From NCBI GenBank assembly GCA_947462065.1, contig CANHNO010000005.1:1-39196 (forward strand): 39,196 bases of DNA, in the 5' to 3' direction. A program made the position numbers and the translations under genes. This DNA comes from Burkholderiales bacterium (GTDB lineage Bacteria > Pseudomonadota > Gammaproteobacteria > Burkholderiales > Burkholderiaceae_C). The notes beneath the pieces are model-generated. The model was given only the letters and a program-made list of their open reading frames with translations, did not search any database and had not been told where the DNA came from. Each line of letters begins with the position of its first letter. The stretch's first letter is position 1. Shown piece after piece: positions 7,673 to 16,541 of the stretch.

Positions 7673-7792
7673 CGCGTGGCACGCGTGGCTGACCAGATAC
7701 CCATCACATGCAGCGCATGGCTCTACGAGGGCGCCTGAGTAGCTTCCAGTACAAAAATGATTCAGTGAATCTGAACTGGGGAACGAGAGCGA

Positions 7793-9361
7793 TCAGATCG
7801 TGCGTGCCGTCATCTGCTGTGCAATGTACTCAGCTTGACGAATCGCCAGAGTCACGATGGTGAGCGTGGGGTTTTCTGCGCCACCGGTGGTGAACTGACT
7901 GCCGTCGCTGATGAACAGATTGGCGATGTCGTGGGTTTGCCCGTACGCATTGCAAACGCTGTCCTTCGCAGATGCACCCATGCGGCAGGTGCCAAGGTTG
8001 TGAGTCGACGGATAAGGCGGCGTACGGAATGACTTGACGGCACCAGCCGCCTCGTAGACGAGCTGACCCTGGCGGAAGGCGTGCTCGCGCATAGCGATAT
8101 CGTTCTCGTGGTCGTCGAAATGCACGTTAGGGGCAGCGTTACCCCAGCGGTCCTTGACCTGCGAGTTCAGTGTCACACGGTTGGTTTCGCGCGGCATGTC
8201 CTCGCCCACCAGCCACATCCCGGCAATTCGGGTGTAGTTGTCCATGTACTCTGTGAATTCGCTGCCCCAAGCGCCTGGATTCAGGAAGGCGGCCATGAAC
8301 GGCAAGCCCAGAGCCAGTGTTTCCATTTCGTAGCCACCCGCGAACCCTCGCTTCGGGTTGTGATGTGCTTCGTCGCGGACGATACCAGCCATTGTCGTGC
8401 CGCGGTACATGTGCACAGGCTGCTTGAACAAGCCATAAACCGAGCCAGTCATGTGCCGCATGTAGTTGCGCCCGACCTGACCGGAGCTGTTTGCCAGACC
8501 GTCCTTGAACAGGTTGGATGCTGACAAAAGCAACAAACGCGGAGTCTCGATCGAATTTCCCGCAACGCAAACGATGCGCGCCTTCTGCCGCTGTTCCTTG
8601 CCGTCCTTGTCGAAGTAGACGACCCCTGTGACCTTACCAGCGTCGTTGTGTTCGATGCGCGACACGTGAGACTCAGGACGCAGGTCCATGTTGCCGGTCT
8701 TCTCGGCCTTTGGCAGTTCGGTGTACAGCGTGCTCCACTTGGCGCCGCTCTTGCAACCCTGGAAACAGAAGCCCAATTGCAGACACTGACCTCTGTCGTC
8801 ACGAGGGCGACTGTTGACGGCCATGTTGCCGGTGTGCACTTCCTTGTAGCCCAGCTTGGTGGCGCCGGCGTACATCACCTTGAAGTTGTTGTTGCCGGGC
8901 AGCCCTGGGATGCCGTGGGTGCGTGTCACCCCCATCTTGTCTTCGGCGCGGCTGTAGTACGGCTCGAGTTCCTTCAAGGTTACCGGCCAATCCATCAGGT
9001 TGGCGCCCTTGATCTCGCCGTAAGTGGTGCGCACCTTGAACTCGTGCTCCTGGAAGCGGAGCGAAGCGCCGGCCCAGTGCGTGGTAGAGCCGCCCACGGT
9101 CTTGCAGATCCAGGCAGGGAGGCCGGAGAAGTCTTTTGCAACGCGCCAAGTGCCGGACGTGGTTCGTGGATCCAGCCACGCCAATTGGCTGAACGATTTC
9201 CACTCGTCGTTGATGAACTTTTCGCTGGACTGCATTGCGCCAGCTTCCAACACGACGACTTTGATGCCCTTCTGGCACAACTCGTTGGCAAGCGTGCCGC
9301 CGCCAGCGCCCGAACCGATGATGACGACTACCGAGCCGTCGCTATTGTCAAATTTCGCCAT
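7793..9361 (-). CDS. GMC-family FAD dehydrogenase, large subunit
   Basis: This is an FAD-dependent oxidoreductase of the gluconate/sorbitol/fructose/glucose dehydrogenase type, probably oxidising an alcohol or polyol and passing electrons to the respiratory chain. It has 522 residues. An ADP-binding motif IGSGAGGG lies at 15-22. The C-terminal active-site region has a His in STHNLGTCRMG and an Asn in GGAENPT. Cysteines at 193, 199 and 203 (C-x5-C-x3-C) match the spacing of the iron-sulfur ligands in bacterial FAD glucose dehydrogenases, so a [3Fe-4S] cluster is likely. The ATG at 9361 has AGGAG five bases upstream; the longer frame from 9421 has no such site and would overextend the N-terminus. 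It follows its Tat-signal small subunit by 74 bases. No cytochrome c subunit is adjacent. The substrate is unknown. Confidence 0.82.
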   Translation of the reverse strand: MAKFDNSDGSVVVIIGSGAGGGTLANELCQKGIKVVVLEAGAMQSSEKFINDEWKSFSQLAWLDPRTTSGTWRVAKDFSGLPAWICKTVGGSTTHWAGASLRFQEHEFKVRTTYGEIKGANLMDWPVTLKELEPYYSRAEDKMGVTRTHGIPGLPGNNNFKVMYAGATKLGYKEVHTGNMAVNSRPRDDRGQCLQLGFCFQGCKSGAKWSTLYTELPKAEKTGNMDLRPESHVSRIEHNDAGKVTGVVYFDKDGKEQRQKARIVCVAGNSIETPRLLLLSASNLFKDGLANSSGQVGRNYMRHMTGSVYGLFKQPVHMYRGTTMAGIVRDEAHHNPKRGFAGGYEMETLALGLPFMAAFLNPGAWGSEFTEYMDNYTRIAGMWLVGEDMPRETNRVTLNSQVKDRWGNAAPNVHFDDHENDIAMREHAFRQGQLVYEAAGAVKSFRTPPYPSTHNLGTCRMGASAKDSVCNAYGQTHDIANLFISDGSQFTTGGAENPTLTIVTLAIRQAEYIAQQMTARTI

Positions 9362-9435
9362 CTTGTCTCCTGCGATTCTTCTGATTCTTGCCGTGTCGGC
9401 AAGTGGTGGCCACGTGGCCAATGAAGCAAATCAAC

Positions 9436-10056
9436 TCACCAGGCAGGTGGGCTGGCCTCTGCCGTTGGGGGACGCAACCACTTCAGGTCCTGAAATCCAC
9501 GCGTGAGGTAACCGCCTTTTTCCCACGACGCGCCGGGGTAACCGAAGACCGTGAAGGCCATGTCATTGTTATAAAGCGAAGTGATGCACTGGCCACGTAC
9601 GGTGTTGAAGAACGGCGATCCTTCAATTGCCTTGACCAACGCAAGCTTTTTCGTGGCCGTCGCCTTGATGAAGCTGCCGCCGGCCGCTTTGTCGAGCGCC
9701 GCGATGCCGTCGCGCACAACCGGTAGGGCGCCTGCATTGCCGTCGAGATCCTTCGCCAGCAACGCGTAGACAGCGTCTGGCAGTTTCTTGTGAGGGAACA
9801 GCACGCGACCCATTGCGATCAGCGTCTTTCCTTCGCCGGTGGTGAGTTGCTTCAGCTCCACCGCCCAAACTGGAGACGGCGCAAGGGTGGCCAACACTGA
9901 ACTGGTGGCAATGGCGCCTGTCAACAGGCCCGAACCCTTCAGGAAATCTCGCCGCACGAGCGGCAAATCAAGTTTGGGTACCCGGCCGTCTTCTTCGTTG
10001 CATGAAGCGGCATCGGCACCGGGCTGCGCCGACGGCGCGATCGGAATCACACGCAT
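9436..10056 (-). CDS. Tat-exported small subunit of the GMC dehydrogenase (gluconate 2-dehydrogenase subunit 3-like)
   Basis: This is the accessory subunit that pairs with the large FAD subunit and carries it through the Tat system as a folded complex; the large subunit has no signal of its own. It has 206 residues. After an unusually long n-region (about 35 residues) comes a twin-arginine motif RRDFLKG, a hydrophobic stretch (LLTGAIATSSVLATLAPS) and a cleavage-like VWA. The body is helical and ends with a Trp/Pro-rich tail. The ATG at 10056 has AGGAG five bases upstream, so it is preferred over the ATG five codons earlier (10071). It is first in a two-gene operon with the large subunit. Confidence 0.78.
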   Translation of the reverse strand: MRVIPIAPSAQPGADAASCNEEDGRVPKLDLPLVRRDFLKGSGLLTGAIATSSVLATLAPSPVWAVELKQLTTGEGKTLIAMGRVLFPHKKLPDAVYALLAKDLDGNAGALPVVRDGIAALDKAAGGSFIKATATKKLALVKAIEGSPFFNTVRGQCITSLYNNDMAFTVFGYPGASWEKGGYLTRGFQDLKWLRPPTAEASPPAW

Positions 10057-10279
10057 GGGGTCTCCTGTCATTTTCGTTTTGCTGCAGGCCGGTCATCCGA
10101 CCCACTGGGAACTGTAAGCTAAAAAGGCTTAACCGGACCTTTGCGACACCGCTCCACCCTGCCGCGCTCAGGGGAAGCACTAAGGATTCTGTGGCCTGCT
10201 GGCCTCATCCGCTGATGCGTTTCATGGGGCTGTCTGACCGCTTCAGCTTGAACATCGATCACTGCTGTCGTGCCATCAC

Positions 10280-11185
10280 TCAACCGTCCAGTGCGCCCAG
10301 TACTTCTGCCTCGGACTGCTTGAGGAGTGTCTTCAGTAAGGGTGGCGTGAAATGACGTTGCACCGAGATGGCATAGAAGTTCTCATGAAGGTCCGGGACC
10401 ACGCTGTATTCCACGAGACGTCCATTGCGTAACTCGTCTTGCACCACTACCGTGGGCAGCAGTGCCACGCTGTCGGAATCACGCGCCAGTAGCCGCAACA
10501 GTGCCATATCGTCCACTTCGGCACGCAGTCGGTAGCGAATGCCAAGCCGCTCGCACAGCAGATCGAAACCGGCGCGGATATCGTTGTCCCGGCCCGGCAA
10601 CAGCAGCGGCACCTCGGCCAGCTCTTCGGGGTAGCGGAACGCTTTGCGCTTCGATCGCGGTTTGCCCACTAGGCTGACGGGTTGACGGGCAATGCGCTGG
10701 CAACGCCAGGGGTCTTCGCTACTGGCGTGCACGCGTTGGTTGGACAGCACCAGATCGAGTGTGTGTACACGCAGCCGCGCCAGCAGGTCGACCAGGCTGC
10801 CGGAATGGAGCACGAGTTCCACGTCTTCGCGTTCGAGCAAGGGCCGCAGAAAATTCTCCTGGAAATTGCGAGACAGGGTGGCCATGGCGCCGATCCGCAG
10901 CACCTGGCGTTCATCGCGGTGGCCTTCGCGCAGCAGCGCCGTCAGTTCTGCGCCCGCTGTGAAGATGGACTCGGCATAGCCCAGCGCGAGCTGTCCGGCC
11001 TCTGTAAGTTGCAAGCCGCGGCCGACGCGCGCAAACAGCGGCTGCCCTAACTGTTCTTCCAGCTGCCGAATCTGCGACGACAGCGCCGACTGCGACACAT
11101 GCAGATGTGCGGCCGCGCGGGTGAGGTTGCCCTCCTTGGCCACGGCCCAGAAGTAGTGGAGGTGGTGGAAGTTAAGGCGCGCCAT
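10280..11185 (-). CDS. LysR-family regulator, NhaR-like
   Basis: This is a LysR-type transcription factor of 301 residues. The N-terminal winged helix-turn-helix (about 4-65: LNFHHLHYFWAVAKEGNLTRAA..., then SALSSQIRQLEEQLG) resembles NhaR, the regulator of the sodium/proton antiporter nhaA, including the HYFW stretch. The remainder is the usual two-lobed effector domain. No nhaA or other antiporter gene is nearby. It is on the same strand as the GMC operon, 223 bases upstream of the small-subunit gene, so it could regulate that operon, but classical LysR divergence is missing. The target is unknown. Confidence 0.75.
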   Translation of the reverse strand: MARLNFHHLHYFWAVAKEGNLTRAAAHLHVSQSALSSQIRQLEEQLGQPLFARVGRGLQLTEAGQLALGYAESIFTAGAELTALLREGHRDERQVLRIGAMATLSRNFQENFLRPLLEREDVELVLHSGSLVDLLARLRVHTLDLVLSNQRVHASSEDPWRCQRIARQPVSLVGKPRSKRKAFRYPEELAEVPLLLPGRDNDIRAGFDLLCERLGIRYRLRAEVDDMALLRLLARDSDSVALLPTVVVQDELRNGRLVEYSVVPDLHENFYAISVQRHFTPPLLKTLLKQSEAEVLGALDG

Positions 11186-11348
11186 CGCACAAACATTCTC
11201 TTTAAAAGATCATGTTAGCGCGAACCATCACTCCACCGCAGGTGGCCCTGATGCCCGCCGTATCTCCCAACCGGTCTGACCACTCCTACACAGCCGTGGT
11301 GAAGATGTCCACCTGAGCCGCTCTTGAGCTACGAGCGCGTCGTACGCG

Positions 11349-14057
11349 TCAGCATGTCCATGACGGCAGTTGTTCAGGAGTGATGGCGTACTTGGTAATC
11401 GCCTGAGTGCAGATCTCGGCATCGACCAGGCCCTGAGCGCGCAGCGCGGTCAGCGCCGCCAGCACGATCTGGAAGCGATCGACCTCAAAGAAGCTCCGTA
11501 GTGCGGCACGCGTGTCGCTGCGACCAAAGCCATCCGTGCCCAGCGTTGTCACTGGCGATGGCAGATAGCTGGCGATGAGTTGCGGCCAGGCGCGCACATA
11601 GTCGCTGGCCATGACCACTGGCGCGTCGCCGCTCAGGCATTGCTGGACATGGCTGAGGCGAGGCGCTTCTTGCGGATGCAGGCGGTTCCAGCGCTCCACC
11701 TCGCGGGCCTCACGCGCCAGTTCGCTGAAGCTGGTGGCGCTCCACACTTCAGAGGCGACGTGCCAGTCTTGCGACAGCAGTTCGGCCGCTGCAATCACTT
11801 CGCGCAGGATGGTGCCCGATCCAACCAAGCGAACGCGCAGCGGGCTGGTGGTGCTCGCCACCGAGCTGTAGCGATACATTCCCTTGATCACGTCTGCCTC
11901 GGCGCCTGCGGGTAACGAAGGCTGCGCGTAGTTCTCGTTCATCAGCGTGACGTAGTAGAAAACGTCTTCGTGCTTTTCCAGCATCTGGCGCATGCCGTGG
12001 TCGAGGATGACCGCAAACTCGCCGGCGAAGCAGGGGTCGTAGGTGCGGCAGTTGGGCACCGTCGATGCTTGAAGCAGGCTGCTGCCATCCTGGTGCTGCA
12101 GGCCCTCGCCGCCCAAGGTTGTGCGACCCGCGGTTGCACCCAGCAGAAAGCCTCGCGAACGTTGGTCGGCAGCAGCCCAGATCAGGTCGCCCACGCGCTG
12201 GAAACCAAACATCGAGTAAAAAATGTAGAACGGCAACATGGCCAGGCCATGCAGCGAGTAGCTGGTGGCGGCGGCCGTCCAGCTGCTCATGGCGCTGGCT
12301 TCACTGATGCCCTCTTCCAGGATTTGTCCGTTGGTTGCTTCGCGGTAGCTCATCAGCGAGCCGATGTCTTCCGGTTCGTAAGCCTGACCTTCGCTTGAAT
12401 AGATGCCGACCTGCTTGAACAGGTTGGCCATGCCGAAGGTGCGCGCCTCGTCGGCGACGATGGGGACCAGGCGCGGTCCCAGCGCCTGGTCCTTGAGCAG
12501 GTTGGTCAGCATACGCACGAAGGCCATCGTCGTGCTCATCTCCTTGCCATCGGCCTGGATCGCAAACTCTGCGTACTTCGAGACGCTGGGAACTGGCACG
12601 GCAGCCGTTTGGGTCGCCCGCGCGGGCATGCTTCCTCCGAGTGCAGCTCGGCGTGCCTGCAAGTAGCGCATTTCAGGGCTGTCGGCGTCTGGCTTGACGA
12701 ATTCGAGTGCGGCGGCCTGTTCGTCGGTCAGTGGCAGCTTGAAGCGGTCGCGGAAGGCGATGAGGTCTTCACGCCCCAGCTTCTTCTGCTGGTGTGTGGT
12801 CATCCGGCCCTGACCTGCGGCGCCCATGCCGTAGCCCTTCTTGGTCTGCGCCAGGATCACGGTCGGGCAGCCTGTGGTCTTCATGGCCTCGTGGTACGCG
12901 GCATAGATCTTCACCAGATCGTGACCGCCTCGCTTGAGCAGGTCGATCTGCTCGTCGCTCAGGCCCTGCACCAAGGCGGCGAGTTGTGGGTTCTGGCCGA
13001 AGAAGTGCTCGCGGTTGTAGCGGCCATCCTTGGCCGCAAAGGTCTGGAACTGGCCATCGACGGTTTGCGCGAAGGCCTGAGCCAGGGCGCCGGTGGTGTC
13101 GTTCGCAAAAAGTCCGTCCCAGTCAGATCCCCACACCAGCTTGATGACGCGCCAGCCAGCGCCCACGAACAACGCTTCCAGCTCGTCGATGATGCGGCTG
13201 TTGCCACGCACGGGCCCATCCAGACGCTGCAGATTGCAGTTCACCACCCAGATCAGGTTGTCGAGCTTCTCGCGCGAAGCCAGCGTCAGGGCCGACATGC
13301 TTTCGGGCTCGTCCATCTCGCCGTCGCCGAACACGCCCCAGACCTTGCGGCCAGTTGTGTTTTGCAGATGACGGTGGTTGAGGTAGCGCATGAAGCGCGC
13401 CTGGAAGATGGAGCTGATCGGGCCCAGCCCCATGGAGCCGGTGGGGAATTGCCAGAAATCAGGCATCAGCCAGGGGTGCGGGTAGCTGCTGAGGCCTTGC
13501 TTGCCAGCGGCCCGCGCTGAGATCTCCTGCCGGTAGTAGGCCAGTTCCTGCTCGGTCAGTCGACCTTCCAGAAAAGCGCGCGAATAGACACCGGGCGCCG
13601 AGTGCGCCTGGAAGAAGACCAGGTCGCCGCCGTCGGATCCGCCTTGTCCGGCGCGGAAGAAATGATTGAACCCGACCTCGAACAAGTCTGCAGCGCTGGC
13701 GTAGCTGGCGATGTGGCCACCGAGTTCACCGTAGGCTTGGTTGGCGCGCACGACCATGGCCAATGCGTTCCAGCGCATCAGCGAGGCCAGCCGCTCCTCG
13801 ATCGCCAGGTCGCCCGGAAAAGGGGCCTGCTGCGATAGCGGGATCGAGTTCACATAGGGCGTGCCGCGAATGGGTTTCCACGAGATCGCCGGGTCGCGCG
13901 CCGAGATGGCGAGTGCGTCCATGATCTCGCGCACCCGCTGCGGGCCTGCGACCTGCAGCACAGCCTGCAGTGCATCCTTCCATTCCGCAGTTTCCTGCGG
14001 GTCGCTGTCGGGTACTGAAAGGACGCTGGTGGACGCGGGAATGGACATATCGCTCAT
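11349..14057 (-). CDS. aceE: Pyruvate dehydrogenase-type E1 component, homodimeric (AceE family)
   Basis: This is a thiamine-diphosphate-dependent 2-oxoacid dehydrogenase E1 that decarboxylates pyruvate (or a related 2-oxoacid such as 2-oxobutyrate) and transfers the acyl group to a lipoyl E2. It has 902 residues, close to the 887 of E. coli AceE. The ThDP/Mg motif GDGEMDEPES is followed about 28 residues later by NCNLQRLDGPV, both typical of this class. The ATG at 14057 has AAGGAG seven bases upstream; the longer frame from 14144 would overlap the divergent promoter. No E2 or E3 gene is adjacent; the next gene on the strand is a LysR regulator. The divergent neighbour is an Lrp/AsnC regulator, an arrangement like Pseudomonas MdeB/MdeR, so a second E1 with a different 2-oxoacid preference is possible. 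Confidence 0.85.
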   Translation of the reverse strand: MSDMSIPASTSVLSVPDSDPQETAEWKDALQAVLQVAGPQRVREIMDALAISARDPAISWKPIRGTPYVNSIPLSQQAPFPGDLAIEERLASLMRWNALAMVVRANQAYGELGGHIASYASAADLFEVGFNHFFRAGQGGSDGGDLVFFQAHSAPGVYSRAFLEGRLTEQELAYYRQEISARAAGKQGLSSYPHPWLMPDFWQFPTGSMGLGPISSIFQARFMRYLNHRHLQNTTGRKVWGVFGDGEMDEPESMSALTLASREKLDNLIWVVNCNLQRLDGPVRGNSRIIDELEALFVGAGWRVIKLVWGSDWDGLFANDTTGALAQAFAQTVDGQFQTFAAKDGRYNREHFFGQNPQLAALVQGLSDEQIDLLKRGGHDLVKIYAAYHEAMKTTGCPTVILAQTKKGYGMGAAGQGRMTTHQQKKLGREDLIAFRDRFKLPLTDEQAAALEFVKPDADSPEMRYLQARRAALGGSMPARATQTAAVPVPSVSKYAEFAIQADGKEMSTTMAFVRMLTNLLKDQALGPRLVPIVADEARTFGMANLFKQVGIYSSEGQAYEPEDIGSLMSYREATNGQILEEGISEASAMSSWTAAATSYSLHGLAMLPFYIFYSMFGFQRVGDLIWAAADQRSRGFLLGATAGRTTLGGEGLQHQDGSSLLQASTVPNCRTYDPCFAGEFAVILDHGMRQMLEKHEDVFYYVTLMNENYAQPSLPAGAEADVIKGMYRYSSVASTTSPLRVRLVGSGTILREVIAAAELLSQDWHVASEVWSATSFSELAREAREVERWNRLHPQEAPRLSHVQQCLSGDAPVVMASDYVRAWPQLIASYLPSPVTTLGTDGFGRSDTRAALRSFFEVDRFQIVLAALTALRAQGLVDAEICTQAITKYAITPEQLPSWTC

Positions 14058-14138
14058 GGCTGCTCTCCTTGAAGCAGGCACTATAAAGAACAGGGCTGGA
14101 AATTTGCGCTTGAAATCGCGGGCCTGGGGTGCCGTTCT

Positions 14139-14153
14139 CAGCACAAAATTCTG
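14139..14153. promoter_or_regulatory. Candidate Lrp/AsnC operator
   Basis: The 15-base site CAGCACAAAATTCTG matches the E. coli Lrp consensus at about 12 of 15 positions and has CAG/CTG outer dyad symmetry. It lies between the divergent aceE and Lrp-type genes, 20 bases before the regulator's start codon, which suits autoregulation and control of aceE. Confidence 0.35.
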
Positions 14154-14173
14154 TAATTACCCGAAAGGTACGC

Positions 14174-14644
14174 ATGATGCAAGTTAACGCCGTGGACCTG
14201 CGCATCCTGCGCGAACTGCAAAACGACGCCAGTCTCTCGAATGTCGCCCTGGCCAAGCGCGTCCATCTGTCGCCCTCAGCTTGCCTGGCGCGCGTCAAGG
14301 CGCTGGAGTCCAGCGGCTTGATCCGGCAGTACGTTGCGCTGCTTGATCCGCAACGGCTGGGGCTGACGCTCAACGTGTTCATCTCCATCAGCCTGAAGCA
14401 GCAAACGCGAGCGGCACTGGATGCCTTCGAGGCCAAGGTCTCGGCGCGTGAGGAGGTGATGGAGTGCTACCTGATGTCAGGCGAGGCCGACTACCTGATC
14501 CGGGTGGCGGTGAGCGACATCGCCGCGCTCGAGCGCTTCATCATCGAACACCTGTCGCCGATGAAGGAGGTCGAGAAGATCCGCTCCAGCTTCGCGCTCA
14601 AGCAGGTTCGCTACAAGACCGCGCTACCCTTGCAACTCGGCTGA
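14174..14644 (+). CDS. Lrp/AsnC-family transcriptional regulator
   Basis: This is a feast/famine regulator of 156 residues. The N-terminal helix-turn-helix covers about 5-50 (DLRILRELQNDASLSNVALAKRV, then SPSACLARVKALESSGLI). The C-terminal RAM/AsnC ligand domain includes VMECYLMSGEADYLIRV, the typical family signature. Its likely job is to control the divergent aceE in response to an amino acid or 2-oxoacid. The ATG at 14174 follows AAAGG by five bases; the adjacent ATG at 14177 is equally possible, while the frame from 14129 is too long. Only the family is certain; the ligand is not. Confidence 0.82.
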   Translation: MMQVNAVDLRILRELQNDASLSNVALAKRVHLSPSACLARVKALESSGLIRQYVALLDPQRLGLTLNVFISISLKQQTRAALDAFEAKVSAREEVMECYLMSGEADYLIRVAVSDIAALERFIIEHLSPMKEVEKIRSSFALKQVRYKTALPLQLG

Positions 14645-14693
14645 TGGCGAAGCGAACGCCCCGCGGGGCGCGGGCACCACGCGCATAAGGACG

Positions 14694-15413
14694 TCAGATG
14701 GCCGTACCGGCGCCGCGTTTGGCCAGTGCCCGTTTCATGCGCCAGCCCAGCAGCACCGCGATGACGACGGCATATACCGCGACCTCGGCGAAGTCGTTCT
14801 TGGCCGCACGCATCCAGAAGAAGTGCAGCAGGCCGAGCAGCGCGATGGCATAGATCGCGCGGTGCAACATCTGCCAGCGAGCCGCTCCCATGGCCTTGAT
14901 GGCGCGGTTGAACGACGTGACTGCCAGCAGCGCCATCAGCAGCAGGCCGGCCGTGCCGACCAGGATGAACGGCCGCTTGATGATGTCCTTGACGATCGCG
15001 TCGATGTTGAAGCCCTGGTCCAGCCAGCTGTAACTCAGGAAGTGCAGCAGCAGGTAGAAGAAGGTGAACAGGCCCAGCATGCGGCGAAAGCGAGCCAGCG
15101 CCGGCAGGTTTGCCCATTGCCGCAACGGCGAGACCGCCAGCGTGATGCACAGAAAACGCAGTGTCCAGTCGCCAGAAGCTCGGATGAGCGCTTCGGCAGG
15201 GTTCGGCCCGAGCGTGTTAGCCCAGGCGCCGTAAAACAACCACCAGAACGGCAGCAGGCAAAGCGCGAACAGCAGCACCTTGGCTGCAGGTCGCAACAAG
15301 AACGGCTTACGTTTGACGGTTCCCGCGACGGAGTTTGCGCTCACCGCGGCAGTCGGCCCTTCAGCCTGAGAACGAACGCCGGTGTTCGTTCCGACGGTTG
15401 ACATCAGATTCAT
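14694..15413 (-). CDS. msrQ: Membrane heme b subunit of the methionine sulfoxide reductase system
   Basis: MsrQ (YedZ) is an inner-membrane heme b protein that carries electrons from the respiratory chain to the periplasmic reductase MsrP. It has 239 residues with about six membrane segments. The transmembrane core begins near residue 43 (KVLLFALCLLPFWWLFYG). Candidate heme ligands are histidines in LLLHFLSYSW, RWQMLHRAIY and LLGLLHFFW. The first 40 residues are a soluble, Ser/Thr/Ala-rich extension, longer than in E. coli. The start is uncertain: ATG 15413 has a weak AGG, and ATG 15404 is possible. It follows msrP by 25 bases in one operon. Confidence 0.88.
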   Translation of the reverse strand: MNLMSTVGTNTGVRSQAEGPTAAVSANSVAGTVKRKPFLLRPAAKVLLFALCLLPFWWLFYGAWANTLGPNPAEALIRASGDWTLRFLCITLAVSPLRQWANLPALARFRRMLGLFTFFYLLLHFLSYSWLDQGFNIDAIVKDIIKRPFILVGTAGLLLMALLAVTSFNRAIKAMGAARWQMLHRAIYAIALLGLLHFFWMRAAKNDFAEVAVYAVVIAVLLGWRMKRALAKRGAGTAI

Positions 15414-15438
15414 AGTGCCTGGGGTTGGGGCAGTGAGG

Positions 15439-16431
15439 TCAGAAGAACTTCTTCAGATCCATGCCCGCGTACAACTGGCCGACTTGCGGCTCGTAGCCGT
15501 TGAACATCAGCGAGGCGCGCTTCTTCTGGAACAAGCCGTCCTCGCCGATGCGGCGTTCCGTAGCCTGGCTCCAGCGCGGGTGGTCGACGGTGGGGTTCAC
15601 GTTCGAATAGAAGCCGTATTCGCTACTGGCCGCCTTGTTCCAGCTGGTGCGTGGCTCTTTCTCGACGAAGCGGATCGCGACGATCGACTTGCCACTCTTG
15701 AAGCCGTATTTCCAAGGCACGACCAGGCGCACAGGTGCGCCGTTCTGGTTCGGCAGCACCTCGCCGTAGAGGCCGAAGGTCAGCAGCGTCAGCGGGTTCA
15801 CGGCCTCGTCGAGCCGCAGGCCTTCCACATAGGGCCACTGCAGCACACGTGAGCCCACGCCCGGCATCATTTTCGGATCGGCGAGGGTGACGAATTCGAC
15901 GTACTTCGCATTGCCGGTCGGTTCGACCTGCTTGATCAGTTCGGACAACGAATAGCCGACCCACGGGATCACCATCGACCAGCCTTCGACGCAGCGCATG
16001 CGGTAGATGCGCTCTTCCATGGGGCTGAGTTTGAGCAGGTCTTCGATGTCGTAGACCTTCGGCTTGCCGACCGCACCCTCGACGCTGACGGTCCACGGAC
16101 GCGTCTTCAACGAGCCGGCGTTGCGGGCGGGGTCGGACTTGTCGGTGCCGAATTCGTAGAAGTTGTTGTACGAGGTCACATCACCATAGGGCGTGAGCTT
16201 CTCCATCGTCATGCCACCGGGCACGCTGCTGCGCTTGCCTGCCAGCGCGGGCAGCTTGCCAGGGCGTGCGATTTGCGCCATGGCATCGCGGGCAGCCCAC
16301 GATGCCATCGCCAAGCCGGCGCTGCCGGCAGCCATCGACTTCAGCAGCGTGCGGCGGTCTTCGTAGACATCTCGGGGTGTGATGTCGCTGACAGTGCGGT
16401 GAACGAATCCGTGGTCTTTGAGGAAGTGCAT
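15439..16431 (-). CDS. msrP: Periplasmic protein-methionine-sulfoxide reductase, molybdopterin subunit
   Basis: MsrP (YedY) is a Tat-exported molybdenum enzyme that repairs oxidised methionines in periplasmic proteins. It has 330 residues. A twin-arginine signal RRTLLK at 26-31 is followed by a hydrophobic stretch and an AMA cleavage-like site near 50-52. The molybdenum-ligand cysteine is Cys147 in YRMRCVEGW, and the sulfite-oxidase fold is supported by the neighbouring [12 protein letters not shown]. It is first in the msrP-msrQ operon. The full length and both key motifs suggest a working enzyme. Confidence 0.93.
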   Translation of the reverse strand: MHFLKDHGFVHRTVSDITPRDVYEDRRTLLKSMAAGSAGLAMASWAARDAMAQIARPGKLPALAGKRSSVPGGMTMEKLTPYGDVTSYNNFYEFGTDKSDPARNAGSLKTRPWTVSVEGAVGKPKVYDIEDLLKLSPMEERIYRMRCVEGWSMVIPWVGYSLSELIKQVEPTGNAKYVEFVTLADPKMMPGVGSRVLQWPYVEGLRLDEAVNPLTLLTFGLYGEVLPNQNGAPVRLVVPWKYGFKSGKSIVAIRFVEKEPRTSWNKAASSEYGFYSNVNPTVDHPRWSQATERRIGEDGLFQKKRASLMFNGYEPQVGQLYAGMDLKKFF

Positions 16432-16541
16432 TTGGGTACTCCAGAGCTGTAACTCGACGCTGCGATGCCTTATGTCGCAGGCGCCACAGGATCCTTACCT
16501 GGTGACGCGCGGGGGTGTCGGGCTGGCCCCACAACCGTGAA

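Larger units (their letters stand above)
7211..7792. other. Gene-free region between convergent prmR and the GMC dehydrogenase
   Basis: No intact gene is visible in 582 bases. The region holds a possible decayed ORF on the minus strand (7240-7445), a 7-bp hairpin (7534-7551, TTCT loop) and a perfect 14-bp hairpin (7641-7672). I found no terminal repeats or transposase fragments that would name an insertion sequence. The region marks the edge between the lower-GC monooxygenase cluster and the rest. Confidence 0.5.

Noticed and set aside
7633..7686. Integron attC site or IS end
   Set aside because: The hairpin is perfect and lacks the core-site sequences and bulged bases of attC; no target duplication or transposase was seen.
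8648..9424. A long plus-strand frame of 258 codons
   Set aside because: It is antisense to the GMC dehydrogenase gene, whose motifs and ribosome binding site are clear.
12609..13520. A plus-strand frame of 303 codons
   Set aside because: It is antisense to aceE in a high-GC region, where such shadows are common.
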